A stretch of DNA of 64,000 nt from Actinobacteria bacterium HGW-Actinobacteria-7 (GCA_002841275.1 PHET01000009.1:1-64000), one strand, 5' to 3'; positions 1-8,802 are shown, counted from the stretch's first letter. The notes: a model not told the origin generated them from the letters alone. Numbers and translations: made by a program.

Positions 1-514
<514 letters not shown>

Positions 515-613
515 CTCATTCGTGTGATTTTCAAGCGCTATGCAGCATTCAGGGTAGCCGGTGCACCGTGCCGGTCGCTCTTGACAGCAGCATATAGAAT
601 GCTTCCGACGTGA

Positions 614-758
614 GAACCGTCGGATGCGCTTAGTGGCTATGGCGGAGGGGGTACACCCGATCCCATTCCGAACTCGGTAGTTAAGCCCTCCAGCGCCGAT
701 GGTACTGGGCTGTAGTGGCCTGGGAGAGTAGGACGCCGCTAAGTGCATCCGACGGTTC
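614..758 (+). other. Processing stem enclosing 5S rRNA
   Basis: A perfect 14-base inverted repeat (GAACCGTCGGATGC at 614-627 and its complement at 745-758) flanks the 5S gene. It extends the 5S terminal helix into a long duplex in the precursor. Such stems are the usual substrate for maturation by a double-strand RNase (RNase III or an RNase M5-like enzyme). Which enzyme acts here cannot be told from this window. Confidence 0.8.
629..743 (+). rRNA. rrf: 5S ribosomal RNA
   Basis: A complete 5S gene of about 115 nt. The ends pair as the closing helix (CTTAGTGGC at the 5' end with GCCGCTAAG at the 3' end), and the inside contains the usual CCGAACTCGG and GAGAGTAGG blocks. It lies downstream of the 23S gene in the same direction. 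Ends were set from the terminal helix and may be off by one or two bases. Confidence 0.95.
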
Positions 759-781
759 TTTGTCGTTCGTAGGCACACGAT

Positions 782-802
782 GTGCACATTCCTAATGTGC
801 AC
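782..802. other. Short hairpin/palindrome after rRNA operon
   Basis: GTGCACATT and its exact complement AATGTGCAC are separated by three bases, about 40 bp after 5S. There is no T-tract, so it is either a weak terminator of the rRNA operon or a protein-binding palindrome upstream of the NifU-like gene. Confidence 0.5.
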
Positions 803-900
803 CCGTGAGGTAAGGATTGTGGTACAGTTCTCGCTGTTATGAATCGTCGGTGTGAACGCGGATCGTTCCCCGGCGCTGCAAAACATCGTGAGGAGGCGCA

Positions 901-1128
901 ATGATCAGCAAGGAAAGCGTCCAAGAGGCGCTCGACCTTATCCGTCCGGCCCTGCAGGCTGATGGCGGGGATGTTCAGCTCGTAGATGTCACTGAAGAGG
1001 GCGTCGTCCAGGTGGCGCTTCAGGGCGCATGTAGGGGCTGCCCGATGTCGCAACTGACGCTGGCGAACGGCGTTGAGCGCGTTCTCAAGGAGCAGTTGCC
1101 TGAGGTCGTTCGCGTCGAGGCTGTCTAG
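901..1128 (+). CDS. NifU-like Fe-S scaffold domain protein
   Basis: A 75-residue protein consisting only of the NifU C-terminal (Nfu) domain. The family binds a labile Fe-S cluster between two subunits and hands it to target proteins in the cytoplasm. The conserved CxxC is visible as C44-R-G-C47, preceded by the usual ADGGDVQ stretch (residues 20-26). The start has a strong ribosome binding site, GAGGAGG, about 5 bases upstream. It is transcribed alone: rRNA lies upstream and a strong hairpin (1153-1191) directly downstream. There is no cysteine desulfurase next to it, so it is more likely a carrier than part of a dedicated assembly operon. Confidence 0.93.
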   Translation: MISKESVQEALDLIRPALQADGGDVQLVDVTEEGVVQVALQGACRGCPMSQLTLANGVERVLKEQLPEVVRVEAV

Positions 1129-1152
1129 TTCGTTCTGCATCAGCGTACTGTC

Positions 1153-1191
1153 AACAAGGGCGTCACCCGGGTCATGGGTGACGCCCTTGTT
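1153..1191 (+). terminator. Strong stem-loop after NifU-like gene
   Basis: A perfect 16-bp stem (1153-1168 with 1176-1191) and a 7-base loop lie 25 bases after the NifU-like stop codon. There is no poly-T tail, which is common for terminators in high-GC actinobacteria. Confidence 0.75.
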
Positions 1192-1278
1192 CGCATCCGG
1201 ACCCCCTGGCATTGTGCGTGATTGTCGGCTCGCGCCGCATAGCGGATAGGGCATGCCGCTCGTCGTTTGTGCGTTGAC

Positions 1279-1326
1279 GCACAATATATGGCGGAACTAG
1301 GATGACAAGGCCGCTATATGTTGTAC
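1279..1326 (+). promoter_or_regulatory. Tandem NrdR boxes upstream of nrdJ
   Basis: Two imperfect copies of the NrdR consensus (ACACTATATATAGTGT type) are seen at 1279-1294, with core CACAATATAT, and at 1311-1326, with core CGCTATATGTTGT. They are 32 bp apart centre to centre, the three-turn spacing typical of NrdR operators. By eye they match the consensus at about 11 and 10 of 16 positions. NrdR represses ribonucleotide reductase genes when dATP is high. Placement just before nrdJ supports the assignment. The second box overlaps an upstream in-frame ATG (1318), which argues that translation starts further down, at 1384. Confidence 0.72.
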
Positions 1327-1383
1327 TCAAGGCTGCTTCGCCTGTTTGGGGGGATGACGGCTTGTGATCAGGGAGAGGTTGCG

Positions 1384-3675
1384 ATGACTGAGACCACCGG
1401 CGCGACGGAGTACTCGAGAACCATCGATGAGATTCTTAGTCCCAACTCCCTCAAGGTGCTTCAGCGACGCTACCTGAACAAGGACGAGTCCGGCGAAGCG
1501 GCTGAACAACCCAGCGACATGTTCATCCGCGTGGCCGAGAACATCGCGGCTGCGGAGCGCACGTGGGGTGCCGATGACACACGGGTCGCAGAGGTCTCAC
1601 GGGACTTCTATGAGCTGATGACGTCGCTCGAGTTCCTGCCCAACTCCCCGACTCTGATGAATGCTGGCAGGGATCTTCAACAACTGTCGGCGTGCTTCGT
1701 TTTGCCCGTAGAAGACTCGATGGAGTCGATCTTCGGAGCCGTGCGAGATACCGCGCTCATACACAAATCAGGCGGTGGCACAGGTTTTTCGTTCTCGCGG
1801 CTCCGGCCGGCAGGCGACCAAGTGAAGTCTACGCAGGGCGTATCGAGCGGGCCGGTCTCGTTCATGCGGGTGTTCAACCAGGCGACAGAGGCGGTCAAGC
1901 AGGGGGGCACGCGCCGCGGGGCGAACATGGGCGTGCTGAGAATCGACCACCCGGACATCCTGACGTTCATCAAGTGCAAGGCCGACGGAGACTTCGCCAA
2001 CTTCAACATCTCGGTCGCGGTCACAGAGGAGTTCATGGAGGCGGTCAAGGACGGCACTTCATACACCCTGTATAACCCGCGCGCGAAGGAGCCCGCCGGC
2101 GAACTGGACGCTCGTCAGGTATACGACCTCATCGTTGAGATGGCCTGGGCGACGGGTGATCCCGGAATCATCTTCATCGACCGTATCAATCGAGATAATC
2201 CCACGCCTCATCTAGGCGAGATCGAGTCGACCAATCCGTGTGGCGAGCAGCCGCTGCTTCCCTATGAGGCATGCAACCTTGGCTCGATCAACCTCAGCCG
2301 CATGGTGAGGCCCACCGAGGCGGGTCCCGACGTGGATTGGGATCGGCTGGCTGACATCGTCCACAGAGCGGTTCGTTTTCTCGATAACGTGATCGAGGTC
2401 AACAACTATCCGCTTCCGCAGATTGACGAGCTGGCGCGCGGCAACAGGAAGATCGGCCTTGGCGTCATGGGCTGGGCCGATCTTCTGATCAAGCTCGGTC
2501 TGGGATACGACTCCGATCCGGCCGTCGCGCTTGGCGAGAAGATCATGGGCTTCATCGATGCGGAGGCCAAGTCCGCGTCGCGCAAACTGGCCGAAGAACG
2601 CGGTCGTTTTCCGAATTTCGAAGGTTCGATCTACGACGGCGTTGACGGTTCGGCGATGCGCAACGCCACGGTAACCACGATCGCGCCCACCGGGACGCTT
2701 TCAATCATCGCTAACTGCTCGTCAGGCGTTGAGCCCCTGTTTGCGGTCAGCTACGTTCGTACGGTCATGGACAATGATCGTCTCGTGGAGGTCAATCCAC
2801 TCTTCGAGGAGATAGCCGTCAAGCGAGGGTTCTACAGCAGAGAACTCATGGCGCTCATCGCAGACCACGGGTCGGTCCGTGGAATCGACGAGGTGCCCTC
2901 AGATGTTCAGACGGCATTCGTGACAGCACATGACATCGAACCCGACTGGCACATCCGTATGCAGGCCGCTTTCCAGAAGTACTGCGACAATGCGGTATCA
3001 AAGACGGTGAATTTCGGTCACGAGGCGACACCTGATGACGTGCGACACGTGTATGACCTCGCCTACACGCTCGGCGTCAAAGGTGTCACCATCTACCGAG
3101 ATGGCAGCAAGGATAACCAGGTGCTCTCCACCGGCAAGACGGCGAAGGCCAGCGGTGAAGGCTTGGATGCCACTGGCCAGGGCCGTGTTGGCGAGATCGA
3201 GCCGAGACCACGTCCCTCGATAACCGTCGGACGCACGGAGAAGATCCAGACCGGATGCGGCAACCTCTATGTGACAGTCAACTGGGACGAACAGGGCATG
3301 TGTGAGGTCTTCACTCAGATGGGCAAATCAGGCGGTTGCGCCGCTTCGCAGTCTGAGGCGCTCTCCCGCATGATCTCTGTTGCGTTGCGTGCTGGCGTTG
3401 ACCCAGAGCCGATCATGAAGCACCTTCGCGGGATTCGTTGCCCCTCACCCTGCTGGGCAGAGGGTGGCAAAGTTCTTTCGTGTGCCGATGCGGTGGGCAT
3501 AGTCATGGAGCATGCGGTCGAGTACCGCGAGACGGGAGCGGCGGGCAGCGCTGTCAGCAAACATACTGACATGCTGGATAATCTGTCAGGGGCATGCCCC
3601 GAGTGCGGCGGCTCACTCGAACATGAGAGTGGCTGTTCGGTGTGTCGGAGTTGCGGATACAGCAAATGCGCCTAG
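1384..3675 (+). CDS. nrdJ: Adenosylcobalamin-dependent ribonucleotide reductase (class II)
   Basis: Makes deoxyribonucleotides from ribonucleotides with a B12-generated thiyl radical, so it needs no oxygen. The 763-residue protein carries the active-site block NPCGEQ at residues 283-288 followed by the LPYEACNLGS segment, and the PTGT(L) phosphate-binding stretch in the barrel. The C-terminal tail is rich in cysteine pairs (CPECGG, CSVCRSC, CxxC near the very end), fitting the thioredoxin-reduced tail and a possible zinc knuckle. I chose ATG 1384, which has GGGAGAGG 5 bases upstream. An earlier in-frame ATG at 1318 lies inside a predicted NrdR box and would add 22 non-family residues. dcd follows, giving a nucleotide-supply pair. 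Confidence 0.95.
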   Translation: MTETTGATEYSRTIDEILSPNSLKVLQRRYLNKDESGEAAEQPSDMFIRVAENIAAAERTWGADDTRVAEVSRDFYELMTSLEFLPNSPTLMNAGRDLQQLSACFVLPVEDSMESIFGAVRDTALIHKSGGGTGFSFSRLRPAGDQVKSTQGVSSGPVSFMRVFNQATEAVKQGGTRRGANMGVLRIDHPDILTFIKCKADGDFANFNISVAVTEEFMEAVKDGTSYTLYNPRAKEPAGELDARQVYDLIVEMAWATGDPGIIFIDRINRDNPTPHLGEIESTNPCGEQPLLPYEACNLGSINLSRMVRPTEAGPDVDWDRLADIVHRAVRFLDNVIEVNNYPLPQIDELARGNRKIGLGVMGWADLLIKLGLGYDSDPAVALGEKIMGFIDAEAKSASRKLAEERGRFPNFEGSIYDGVDGSAMRNATVTTIAPTGTLSIIANCSSGVEPLFAVSYVRTVMDNDRLVEVNPLFEEIAVKRGFYSRELMALIADHGSVRGIDEVPSDVQTAFVTAHDIEPDWHIRMQAAFQKYCDNAVSKTVNFGHEATPDDVRHVYDLAYTLGVKGVTIYRDGSKDNQVLSTGKTAKASGEGLDATGQGRVGEIEPRPRPSITVGRTEKIQTGCGNLYVTVNWDEQGMCEVFTQMGKSGGCAASQSEALSRMISVALRAGVDPEPIMKHLRGIRCPSPCWAEGGKVLSCADAVGIVMEHAVEYRETGAAGSAVSKHTDMLDNLSGACPECGGSLEHESGCSVCRSCGYSKCA

Positions 3676-3760
3676 GGCGCCGATGGACATCCGGATTCAG
3701 GGTGGTGGTGGACCACGTGCCCTGCACTAGGTCGGCGACCTCTATTGACAGGGGGCTGTG

Positions 3761-4333
3761 ATGGTTCTCTCGGACCGTACGATCAAGCTCGAAGTCGCCA
3801 AGGGACGCATAGTCATCGCCCCGCTAGATTCGGACGACATCCAGCCCTCGAGTGTGGATCTGCATCTGGGGGCCGACTTCCAGGTGTTCCGTAATTCCCG
3901 CTATCCCTATATCAATCCTGCCACTGAGCAGCCCGGACTGACCGAGTCGGTCACCACGTCCGTCGAGGAGCCATTCGTGCTTCACCCCGGCGAGTTCGTT
4001 CTGGGTACAACGGTGGAGCGCATTGGACTGCCTTCGGACATTGTTGGCAGACTTGAGGGGAAGAGTTCGTTGGGCCGTCTGGGCCTGTTGATCCATTCGA
4101 CCGCGGGCTATGTCGACCCGGGTTGGGACGGAAACCTCACTCTCGAACTGTCCAACGTCGCGAACCTTCCCATCCTGTTGGTGCCGGGTATGGCGATCGG
4201 GCAGATCTCCTTCTCGCTGATGACCACGCCTGTAGACCGGCCGTATGGACATGTGGAGCTGGGAAGCAAGTATCTCGGGCAGACCGTTGCCACTCCCAGC
4301 AAGATGCATCTCAACTGGCCCAAAGAGCGATAA
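3761..4333 (+). CDS. dcd: dCTP deaminase, probably bifunctional Dcd-Dut
   Basis: Converts dCTP toward dUMP for thymidylate synthesis. The 190-residue protein belongs to the Dcd/Dut trimeric family, with the phosphate-binding G100-KSSLGR stretch and the catalytic glutamate E129 in LTLELSN. The HSTAGYVDPGW segment (112-122) resembles the actinobacterial and archaeal bifunctional enzymes, which both deaminate dCTP and cleave dUTP, more than E. coli Dcd. That dual activity is inferred from similarity. The start is ATG 3761 after an AGGGGGCT ribosome site; a GTG one codon upstream is also possible. It lies 85 bp after nrdJ and may share its transcript. Confidence 0.93.
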   Translation: MVLSDRTIKLEVAKGRIVIAPLDSDDIQPSSVDLHLGADFQVFRNSRYPYINPATEQPGLTESVTTSVEEPFVLHPGEFVLGTTVERIGLPSDIVGRLEGKSSLGRLGLLIHSTAGYVDPGWDGNLTLELSNVANLPILLVPGMAIGQISFSLMTTPVDRPYGHVELGSKYLGQTVATPSKMHLNWPKER

Positions 4334-4399
4334 CTGCGGCTGAGTCGAAGGACTCCGACGAGCGCCATAACAGCTTCGAGTGACCTCGTGGGACATCTG

Positions 4400-4424
4400 G
4401 CGTGGTGGCGTGCGAGCACCACGC
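4400..4424 (+). terminator. Stem-loop after dcd
   Basis: An 8-bp perfect stem (GCGTGGTG and CACCACGC) with a 9-base loop lies about 70 bp downstream of dcd. It has no T-run. A TAGAAT hexamer at 4428-4433 directly after it could be the -10 element of the next gene, though no good -35 was seen. Confidence 0.5.
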
Positions 4425-4475
4425 ATAGTAGAATCACTCGACCTGCAACCGGACTACCGGAGGAGCGATCGCTAT

Positions 4476-4718
4476 ATGGCGAAGTGCTGGGAACAACGTG
4501 GCTGCGATGACGAGATGCAGGCCGAGTGTCCGCACTCGAGCCAGCTCCATGACCGCTGCCCCAGCAAGTGCGCATTCGCCGGCTGCGACAGGCCTACCTA
4601 TGAGCTGACGATCGACCCGGAACTCATCTTCTCGGTCGAGGTGGATCGCGACGCCGCAATCAAGGAGAACTGCATGTACTGCGCGTTCTTCCTGAAGAAT
4701 GGCCCCAGAAGAGGCTGA
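4476..4718 (+). CDS. Small cysteine-rich protein with CW-type motif
   Basis: An 80-residue soluble protein with nine cysteines. It opens with CWEQRGC, which resembles the short CWE..xC motifs of two-CW-domain proteins in anaerobes. It continues with C-P and C-P-x-K-C pairs and ends with a CMYC pair before FFLKNG. The spacing suggests metal (zinc or Fe-S) binding, but no function is known to me. ATG 4476 was preferred over an upstream in-frame ATG at 4380 because GGAGGAG lies 11-17 bases before it and the extra residues are not cysteine-rich or conserved-looking. It is the first of three closely spaced same-strand genes ending with the HhH-GPD glycosylase. Confidence 0.75.
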   Translation: MAKCWEQRGCDDEMQAECPHSSQLHDRCPSKCAFAGCDRPTYELTIDPELIFSVEVDRDAAIKENCMYCAFFLKNGPRRG

Positions 4719-4800
4719 TACCACTTGTGGAGCCTTCTCCTTGGGAATCATCTCTTTTGGCGGTCGAGCAGAGCGCCAGACATCTTCGAGGGGAGTACCG

Positions 4801-5019
4801 ATGGACTACTACGACGATGAGATCACCGTCTACGGTCTGGTTCGGGATCTATTCTTCGCTGGCGCGATTACCTGCCTGTTGTATGCGCTGCACCGAGTCG
4901 CCCACGGCCTTGTGCTGTCTGGGCGGGTTCGGGCCTATGATGAACTCGCGGATGCCTATACCGTGGAAGAGCGCGAGGTGTTGATTCATCGAATCAAGCA
5001 GGACTCGCTGCGCGGGTAG
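4801..5019 (+). CDS. Small single-span membrane protein
   Basis: A 72-residue protein. The acidic N-terminus (MDYYDDE) precedes one hydrophobic segment at about residues 15-38, and a charged, probably helical, C-terminus follows. A GAGGGGAG ribosome site precedes the ATG. Its stop codon directly abuts the start of the next gene, so the two are likely translated together. I recognise no family, and the function is unknown. Confidence 0.7.
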   Translation: MDYYDDEITVYGLVRDLFFAGAITCLLYALHRVAHGLVLSGRVRAYDELADAYTVEEREVLIHRIKQDSLRG

Positions 5020-5823
5020 ATGATCGTTCATGATGTCGCTGGCGAGCTGCTGGCATACGGGAGAGAGCTCGAAGCCCAAGGCGCGGCACAGGTCGGCGAC
5101 TCATTTACGGGCGACCAGGATGCTGATGCGGTCCTGGAGAACCCCAACGCGTTCCTGATCGGGGTTCTGTTCACTCAGGGCATAGCGGCGGAGCGCGCAT
5201 GGGCCGGACCCCATCTGCTTGCGCAGCGGTTGGGGACACTCGACCTTGGCTACCTTGCGGCGCATCCGGAGGCCGTCCGCCACGCGGTGCAGACGCCCCC
5301 GATGCTGCATCGGTTCAAAGAGACGCTGCCACAATGGATCATCGCGGCCGCCGTACGGTTGATCGAGAACTACGACTCCGACGCGTCGGCTATCTGGCCT
5401 GCGGGCGACCGCGTCGTAGATGTGATTGCTCGTTTGGGTGAATTTCAAGGAATCGGCCGCAAGAAGGCGGTCATGGCCGTTGAGATTCTCACACGCCACT
5501 TCGGAGTTGAGCTCGCTGGGCGCGAATGCAGCCAAGTCGCATACGACGTGCAGGTACGTCGTGTGTTCCTGCGCTCTGGGCTGGTGGATGAGGACTCAAG
5601 CGTGGCGATAGAGGCGGCGGCATCCGCCGCATACCCGAGCTCGCCAGGCACGTTGGACCTTCCCGCATGGCTGATTGGTCGGCAGAGCTGTCGACCGCGC
5701 AAGCCGTTGTGTGATAGCTGCCGTCTGGGTGCCGTATGCCCTCGTCACGTGTGGCTGGATGTGGTGGGCGTCGGTAGTCGTGGAGCGCGCTCGAACGGGT
5801 CCGACTCTACTCGGCAGACCTGA
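5020..5823 (+). CDS. HhH-GPD family DNA glycosylase (endonuclease III-like)
   Basis: A 267-residue base-excision repair protein of the endonuclease III superfamily. The helix-hairpin-helix is at L139-GEFQGIGRKK, with the family lysine at 148/149. The conserved aspartate is D176 in YDVQVRRV. Four cysteines, C224-x6-C231-x2-C234-x5-C240, give the classical 4Fe-4S cluster spacing. The N-terminal half (FLIGVLFTQGIAAERAW) matches a less studied branch of HhH-GPD proteins rather than typical Nth, so the substrate is uncertain. The ATG follows immediately after the stop of the small membrane protein. The 3' end overlaps the convergent DUF1015 gene by 17 nt. Confidence 0.85.
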   Translation: MIVHDVAGELLAYGRELEAQGAAQVGDSFTGDQDADAVLENPNAFLIGVLFTQGIAAERAWAGPHLLAQRLGTLDLGYLAAHPEAVRHAVQTPPMLHRFKETLPQWIIAAAVRLIENYDSDASAIWPAGDRVVDVIARLGEFQGIGRKKAVMAVEILTRHFGVELAGRECSQVAYDVQVRRVFLRSGLVDEDSSVAIEAAASAAYPSSPGTLDLPAWLIGRQSCRPRKPLCDSCRLGAVCPRHVWLDVVGVGSRGARSNGSDSTRQT

Positions 5824-7099
5824 AGACGAGACCCGACAGCAGCTTCGGGTAGAAGTAGGTGCTCTTCTGAGGCATCGTCTCGCCGGCGAGAGCAACTGCC
5901 CTGAGCTGCTCCATTCGCGTCGGACGCAGTACGAAGGCGACGTCGTGCTCGGGAGTTGAGGAGAGCGCCTCGCTGGCATCCTTGACGAACCGGAGACGCT
6001 CGAGGGTCTCCGGCCGGTCCGGATGGATGTCAAGAAGCGGGTTGAGTACCAACTCCTGCAAAACCGCGACGTCGAGCGACTTCCAGGCCGCTGAGCGGCC
6101 GGATGGCATCACAGAGTCGAGATCGACGTCGGAGCGGACTCGCGCGAGTAGTGGCGTCCCATGACCACGCGTCGTGAAGATGAAGGCCGGCGCATCGAGG
6201 CTACCGACCACGTCGCTGAACTGTCCCGACGGGAGTTCGGAAACCTCGAAATGGGTGGACAGAGAGGAGATGAAATACTGAGGGTCGAACTCCCCGGCTG
6301 CGTCCGCCACGCGGTGGGTCGGAAGAACCACCAAATCAGGGTCGTCCATGTTCACCAGTGCCATTTGAACGAAGTCATACTCCGGGTTGAGAGGGGTCGC
6401 ATCAGCTGCCCGCTCACGGCGTAGATCCCGATAGGCCAGCGCTGTGGTATAGCGGTGGTGGCCGTCCGCGATGAAGATCTTGCGATCCGACATGAACCCG
6501 GAGAGCGCTTGCGCGAGATCAGGAGAGTCGGCCGCCCACAGGATACTCTCGACTCCGTCGGCATCGACTGCGGTGGCGACAGGAGAGGTAGTCATCGCCG
6601 CCTCGAAGAAAGCATCCGTCAGACATGCGGGGTCGTCGAACAGCCCGAACACCTGGCTCAGGTTCGCGCCCGTTGCAACGGTGAGATTGAATCGATCGCC
6701 TAGAGCTTTGGGCAGCGTACGTTCGTGCGGTAGCACGACTCCGGCCGAGAACGGCTCGAGGCCCACCTCGACGATGAATGCCCTGCGACGGACTGGGGAG
6801 AGACCCGACATGTAGCGCTGTTCCAGCACGTAGACCGCGGGGATGGTGTCGCGAACCAGCACTCCGCTTTCCCGCCAGTCATCCCACAGGCGTTTCCCGG
6901 CATCGTAGCGGTTCGACGGATCTGAAGGGTCCGTCGAACCGGCAGGGAGTTCGAGTGCAACGACGTTGTGTGGGTCGCGCGCAAGAAGCTCTTCCCGGGC
7001 CTTCTCGGAGATGACGTCGTATGGCGGGGCACTGAGTGAGGAGATGTCGGTCTGAGTGCTCTGGTAGCGCCAAGCGGCAAAGGGACGAATACGTGCCAT
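5807..7099 (-). CDS. DUF1015 family protein
   Basis: A 430-residue cytoplasmic protein of the widespread DUF1015 family. Visible family features are the N-terminal PPYDVIS segment (about residues 26-32) and the central IADGHHRYTTAL motif, which looks like a nucleotide- or metal-binding site. The biochemical role is not established to my knowledge, so none is assigned. It reads against the HhH-GPD gene and overlaps its 3' end. A possible -10 (TAGACT, 7169-7164 on this strand) lies about 65 bases upstream of the start, with a weak ribosome site between. Confidence 0.88.
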   Translation of the reverse strand: MARIRPFAAWRYQSTQTDISSLSAPPYDVISEKAREELLARDPHNVVALELPAGSTDPSDPSNRYDAGKRLWDDWRESGVLVRDTIPAVYVLEQRYMSGLSPVRRRAFIVEVGLEPFSAGVVLPHERTLPKALGDRFNLTVATGANLSQVFGLFDDPACLTDAFFEAAMTTSPVATAVDADGVESILWAADSPDLAQALSGFMSDRKIFIADGHHRYTTALAYRDLRRERAADATPLNPEYDFVQMALVNMDDPDLVVLPTHRVADAAGEFDPQYFISSLSTHFEVSELPSGQFSDVVGSLDAPAFIFTTRGHGTPLLARVRSDVDLDSVMPSGRSAAWKSLDVAVLQELVLNPLLDIHPDRPETLERLRFVKDASEALSSTPEHDVAFVLRPTRMEQLRAVALAGETMPQKSTYFYPKLLSGLVFRSAE

Positions 7100-7204
7100 C
7101 TGGATGGGGCTCCTCTGGAGGGTGACGTTCCGACTTCGCTGAGTCTGGTCGCGCGGTGCGGGTAGTCTAGCGCGAAACCCGAAGAGGCGGGAAGTACATT
7201 TGGC

Positions 7205-7543
7205 CTAGAAGATGATTGCACGAAGCAGCACGAACGAGACCATTCCTGCGACGGTCGCACCGAGGAAACTTCGGGAATAGCGGAAGACAATGGCGGTGAG
7301 CACGGCGGCATACAGTCCGGGATTGGTGAGTGGCGGCTGCCAGTGAGAGCCGGGTCGAAGGACCTCGGTGGCCACAAGCGCCCCCATGACGCTGATGGGC
7401 ACGTACTCCAGCCATCTGAGAAAGCGGGGATGCAGCTCAATCCGGGAGAACACCGCGATGGGCGCGAATCGCAATGCAAAGTTCACAACCGCCATCCCAA
7501 CGATGACCGCCCAGATCGTCGACTGTGCGGCTACGCTACTCAC
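7205..7543 (-). CDS. azlD: Branched-chain amino acid exporter small subunit AzlD
   Basis: A 112-residue membrane protein with about four hydrophobic segments, matching the small subunit of AzlCD-type branched-chain amino acid exporters. The start is set at GTG 7543, whose GTGA overlaps the azlC stop codon, indicating translational coupling. A longer ATG reading from 7576 would run into azlC and adds only arginine-rich, non-family residues. The partner azlC lies directly upstream. Confidence 0.87.
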   Translation of the reverse strand: MSSVAAQSTIWAVIVGMAVVNFALRFAPIAVFSRIELHPRFLRWLEYVPISVMGALVATEVLRPGSHWQPPLTNPGLYAAVLTAIVFRYSRSFLGATVAGMVSFVLLRAIIF

Positions 7544-8300
7544 TGAATGCCACCGCCGCGATGCTCGCCGAGACAATCGACGCTATCACAACGAACCAGC
7601 TGGGGGAGACGGTGAGTCCCGCCGCGGACAGAGCGGGAAGTGCGAGGGCAACCGCTCCGGCCAGCAAGCCGACAAGCACGTGTCGGCGGTTCTCGGCCAG
7701 TGCGACAAACAGGGCGGCGAACATCGCGGGCATCGCGAAGTCCATGCCCCAGCGGGTGGGATCGCCGATCCACCCAGCGCCTGCGGCACCGATGCCGGTA
7801 CCGAGGACCCATCCGCACCACGCTATGGCTCCGGCGCCAGCCATCGAGGCAGGCGTCGAGAGCCCATCTCTTCTGTCAGCGATGTTGACCGCGAAGGTCT
7901 CGTCAGTGAGCGTGAATGCCAGCCACGACATGACCGTGGGGCGGACGCCGCGAAGGTGGGGCGAGAGTGTGGTCCCGAAGAGCACGTAGCGCGAGTTCAC
8001 CACGGCGGTTGCGAAAACAGTCATCAATGCGCCTGTGCCACCCGATAGAAGAGATAGGGCGATGAACTGCCCTGCGCCGGCGATTGCGGTGGCCGAGCAG
8101 AGCAGCGCCTGAAAGACGGAGAAGCCGATGGTTCGGGCCAGCACCCCGAACGCCACACCAACCGGCACATAGCCAAGGAAGATGGGCAGCCCCAGCCGAG
8201 CTCCTCGGAGAAACCGGATCCATCGCGGTCCGTGCAGTGCACTATGGCGGCCAGGATGAATAGCCGACGCTGGTGGCGAGGTGTAAGGGGTTTGCGGCAT
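7536..8300 (-). CDS. azlC: Branched-chain amino acid exporter large subunit AzlC
   Basis: A 254-residue inner-membrane protein of the AzlC/YgaZ family. The core starts at GLPIFLGYVPVGVAFG and continues with AGAGQF and the conserved TLTDETFAV stretch. With AzlD it should export branched-chain amino acids or analogues. The reading frame is open much further upstream, to 8525, but that part overlaps the divergent gene at 8419 and is unlike the family. ATG 8300 has no ribosome site but sits exactly 7 bases after a TACCAT hexamer with a TG extension, so it may be leaderless. ATG 8309, three codons earlier, is the alternative. Confidence 0.88.
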   Translation of the reverse strand: MPQTPYTSPPASAIHPGRHSALHGPRWIRFLRGARLGLPIFLGYVPVGVAFGVLARTIGFSVFQALLCSATAIAGAGQFIALSLLSGGTGALMTVFATAVVNSRYVLFGTTLSPHLRGVRPTVMSWLAFTLTDETFAVNIADRRDGLSTPASMAGAGAIAWCGWVLGTGIGAAGAGWIGDPTRWGMDFAMPAMFAALFVALAENRRHVLVGLLAGAVALALPALSAAGLTVSPSWFVVIASIVSASIAAVAFSE

Positions 8301-8316
8301 GCGGGGCATGGTAGCA
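8298..8316 (-). promoter_or_regulatory. Extended -10 directly before azlC ATG
   Basis: On the minus strand TGCTACCAT (TG, one base, TACCAT at 8313-8308) is followed by 7 bases and then ATG 8300. This geometry predicts a transcript beginning at or within a base of the start codon. Confidence 0.5.
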
Positions 8317-8418
8317 CGCTGGCGTGGTTCTTGCGGACACGAATGTGTGCGAAAGGACTCGCGCAGGTAGGCGAGCGGTACAATAATGGTGACCGCTAGG
8401 TGAGCGGAGGCAGCGATC

Positions 8419-8802
8419 ATGGAATTCACGATAACCTGCCCCATCGACGGGCCCGTAGAGGTCGGTCTTGAGGACATCGAGACGGTCGTTCTTCGCGATT
8501 CGGATCGTGCTGACATCGCGTTCATCTGCCCGCACTGCGGGACACCCGTGACCGTAACCGCGATAGTGCCGGCGTTCCTTCTTGCGGCTATCGAAGCGCT
8601 CGCAGATGATCCGGATGGTTCACAGACCGACGGGTTTGTGGTGATTCCAAGTGATGAGGTGGTGGCTGCGGTGGAAAGCGGGGCTCCTCGAGTCGACGAT
8701 ACGCGCGTCGACGCCTATTGCGAGTACTTCCGCAGGCAGCTCAGCCAGATCGACTGTGTTGATGACGCGGTAGCAGAGATGGACTCGCCAGCCCGCTCGT
8801 AG
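8419..8802 (+). CDS. Uncharacterised zinc-ribbon-like small protein
   Basis: A 127-residue soluble acidic protein. The N-terminus has a lone CP (C7) and then C-P-H-C-G at about residues 38-42, an arrangement suggestive of a zinc ribbon. The remainder is acidic and helical with two further cysteines. GGAGG precedes the ATG at 8406-8410. A TACAAT hexamer near 8379 may be its -10. It is divergent from azlC. I do not recognise the family. Confidence 0.75.
   Translation: MEFTITCPIDGPVEVGLEDIETVVLRDSDRADIAFICPHCGTPVTVTAIVPAFLLAAIEALADDPDGSQTDGFVVIPSDEVVAAVESGAPRVDDTRVDAYCEYFRRQLSQIDCVDDAVAEMDSPARS

Noticed and set aside
1318-1383. Longer NrdJ with start at 1318
   Set aside because: The extra 22 residues are not family-like, the ATG overlaps a predicted NrdR box, and ATG 1384 has a better ribosome site.
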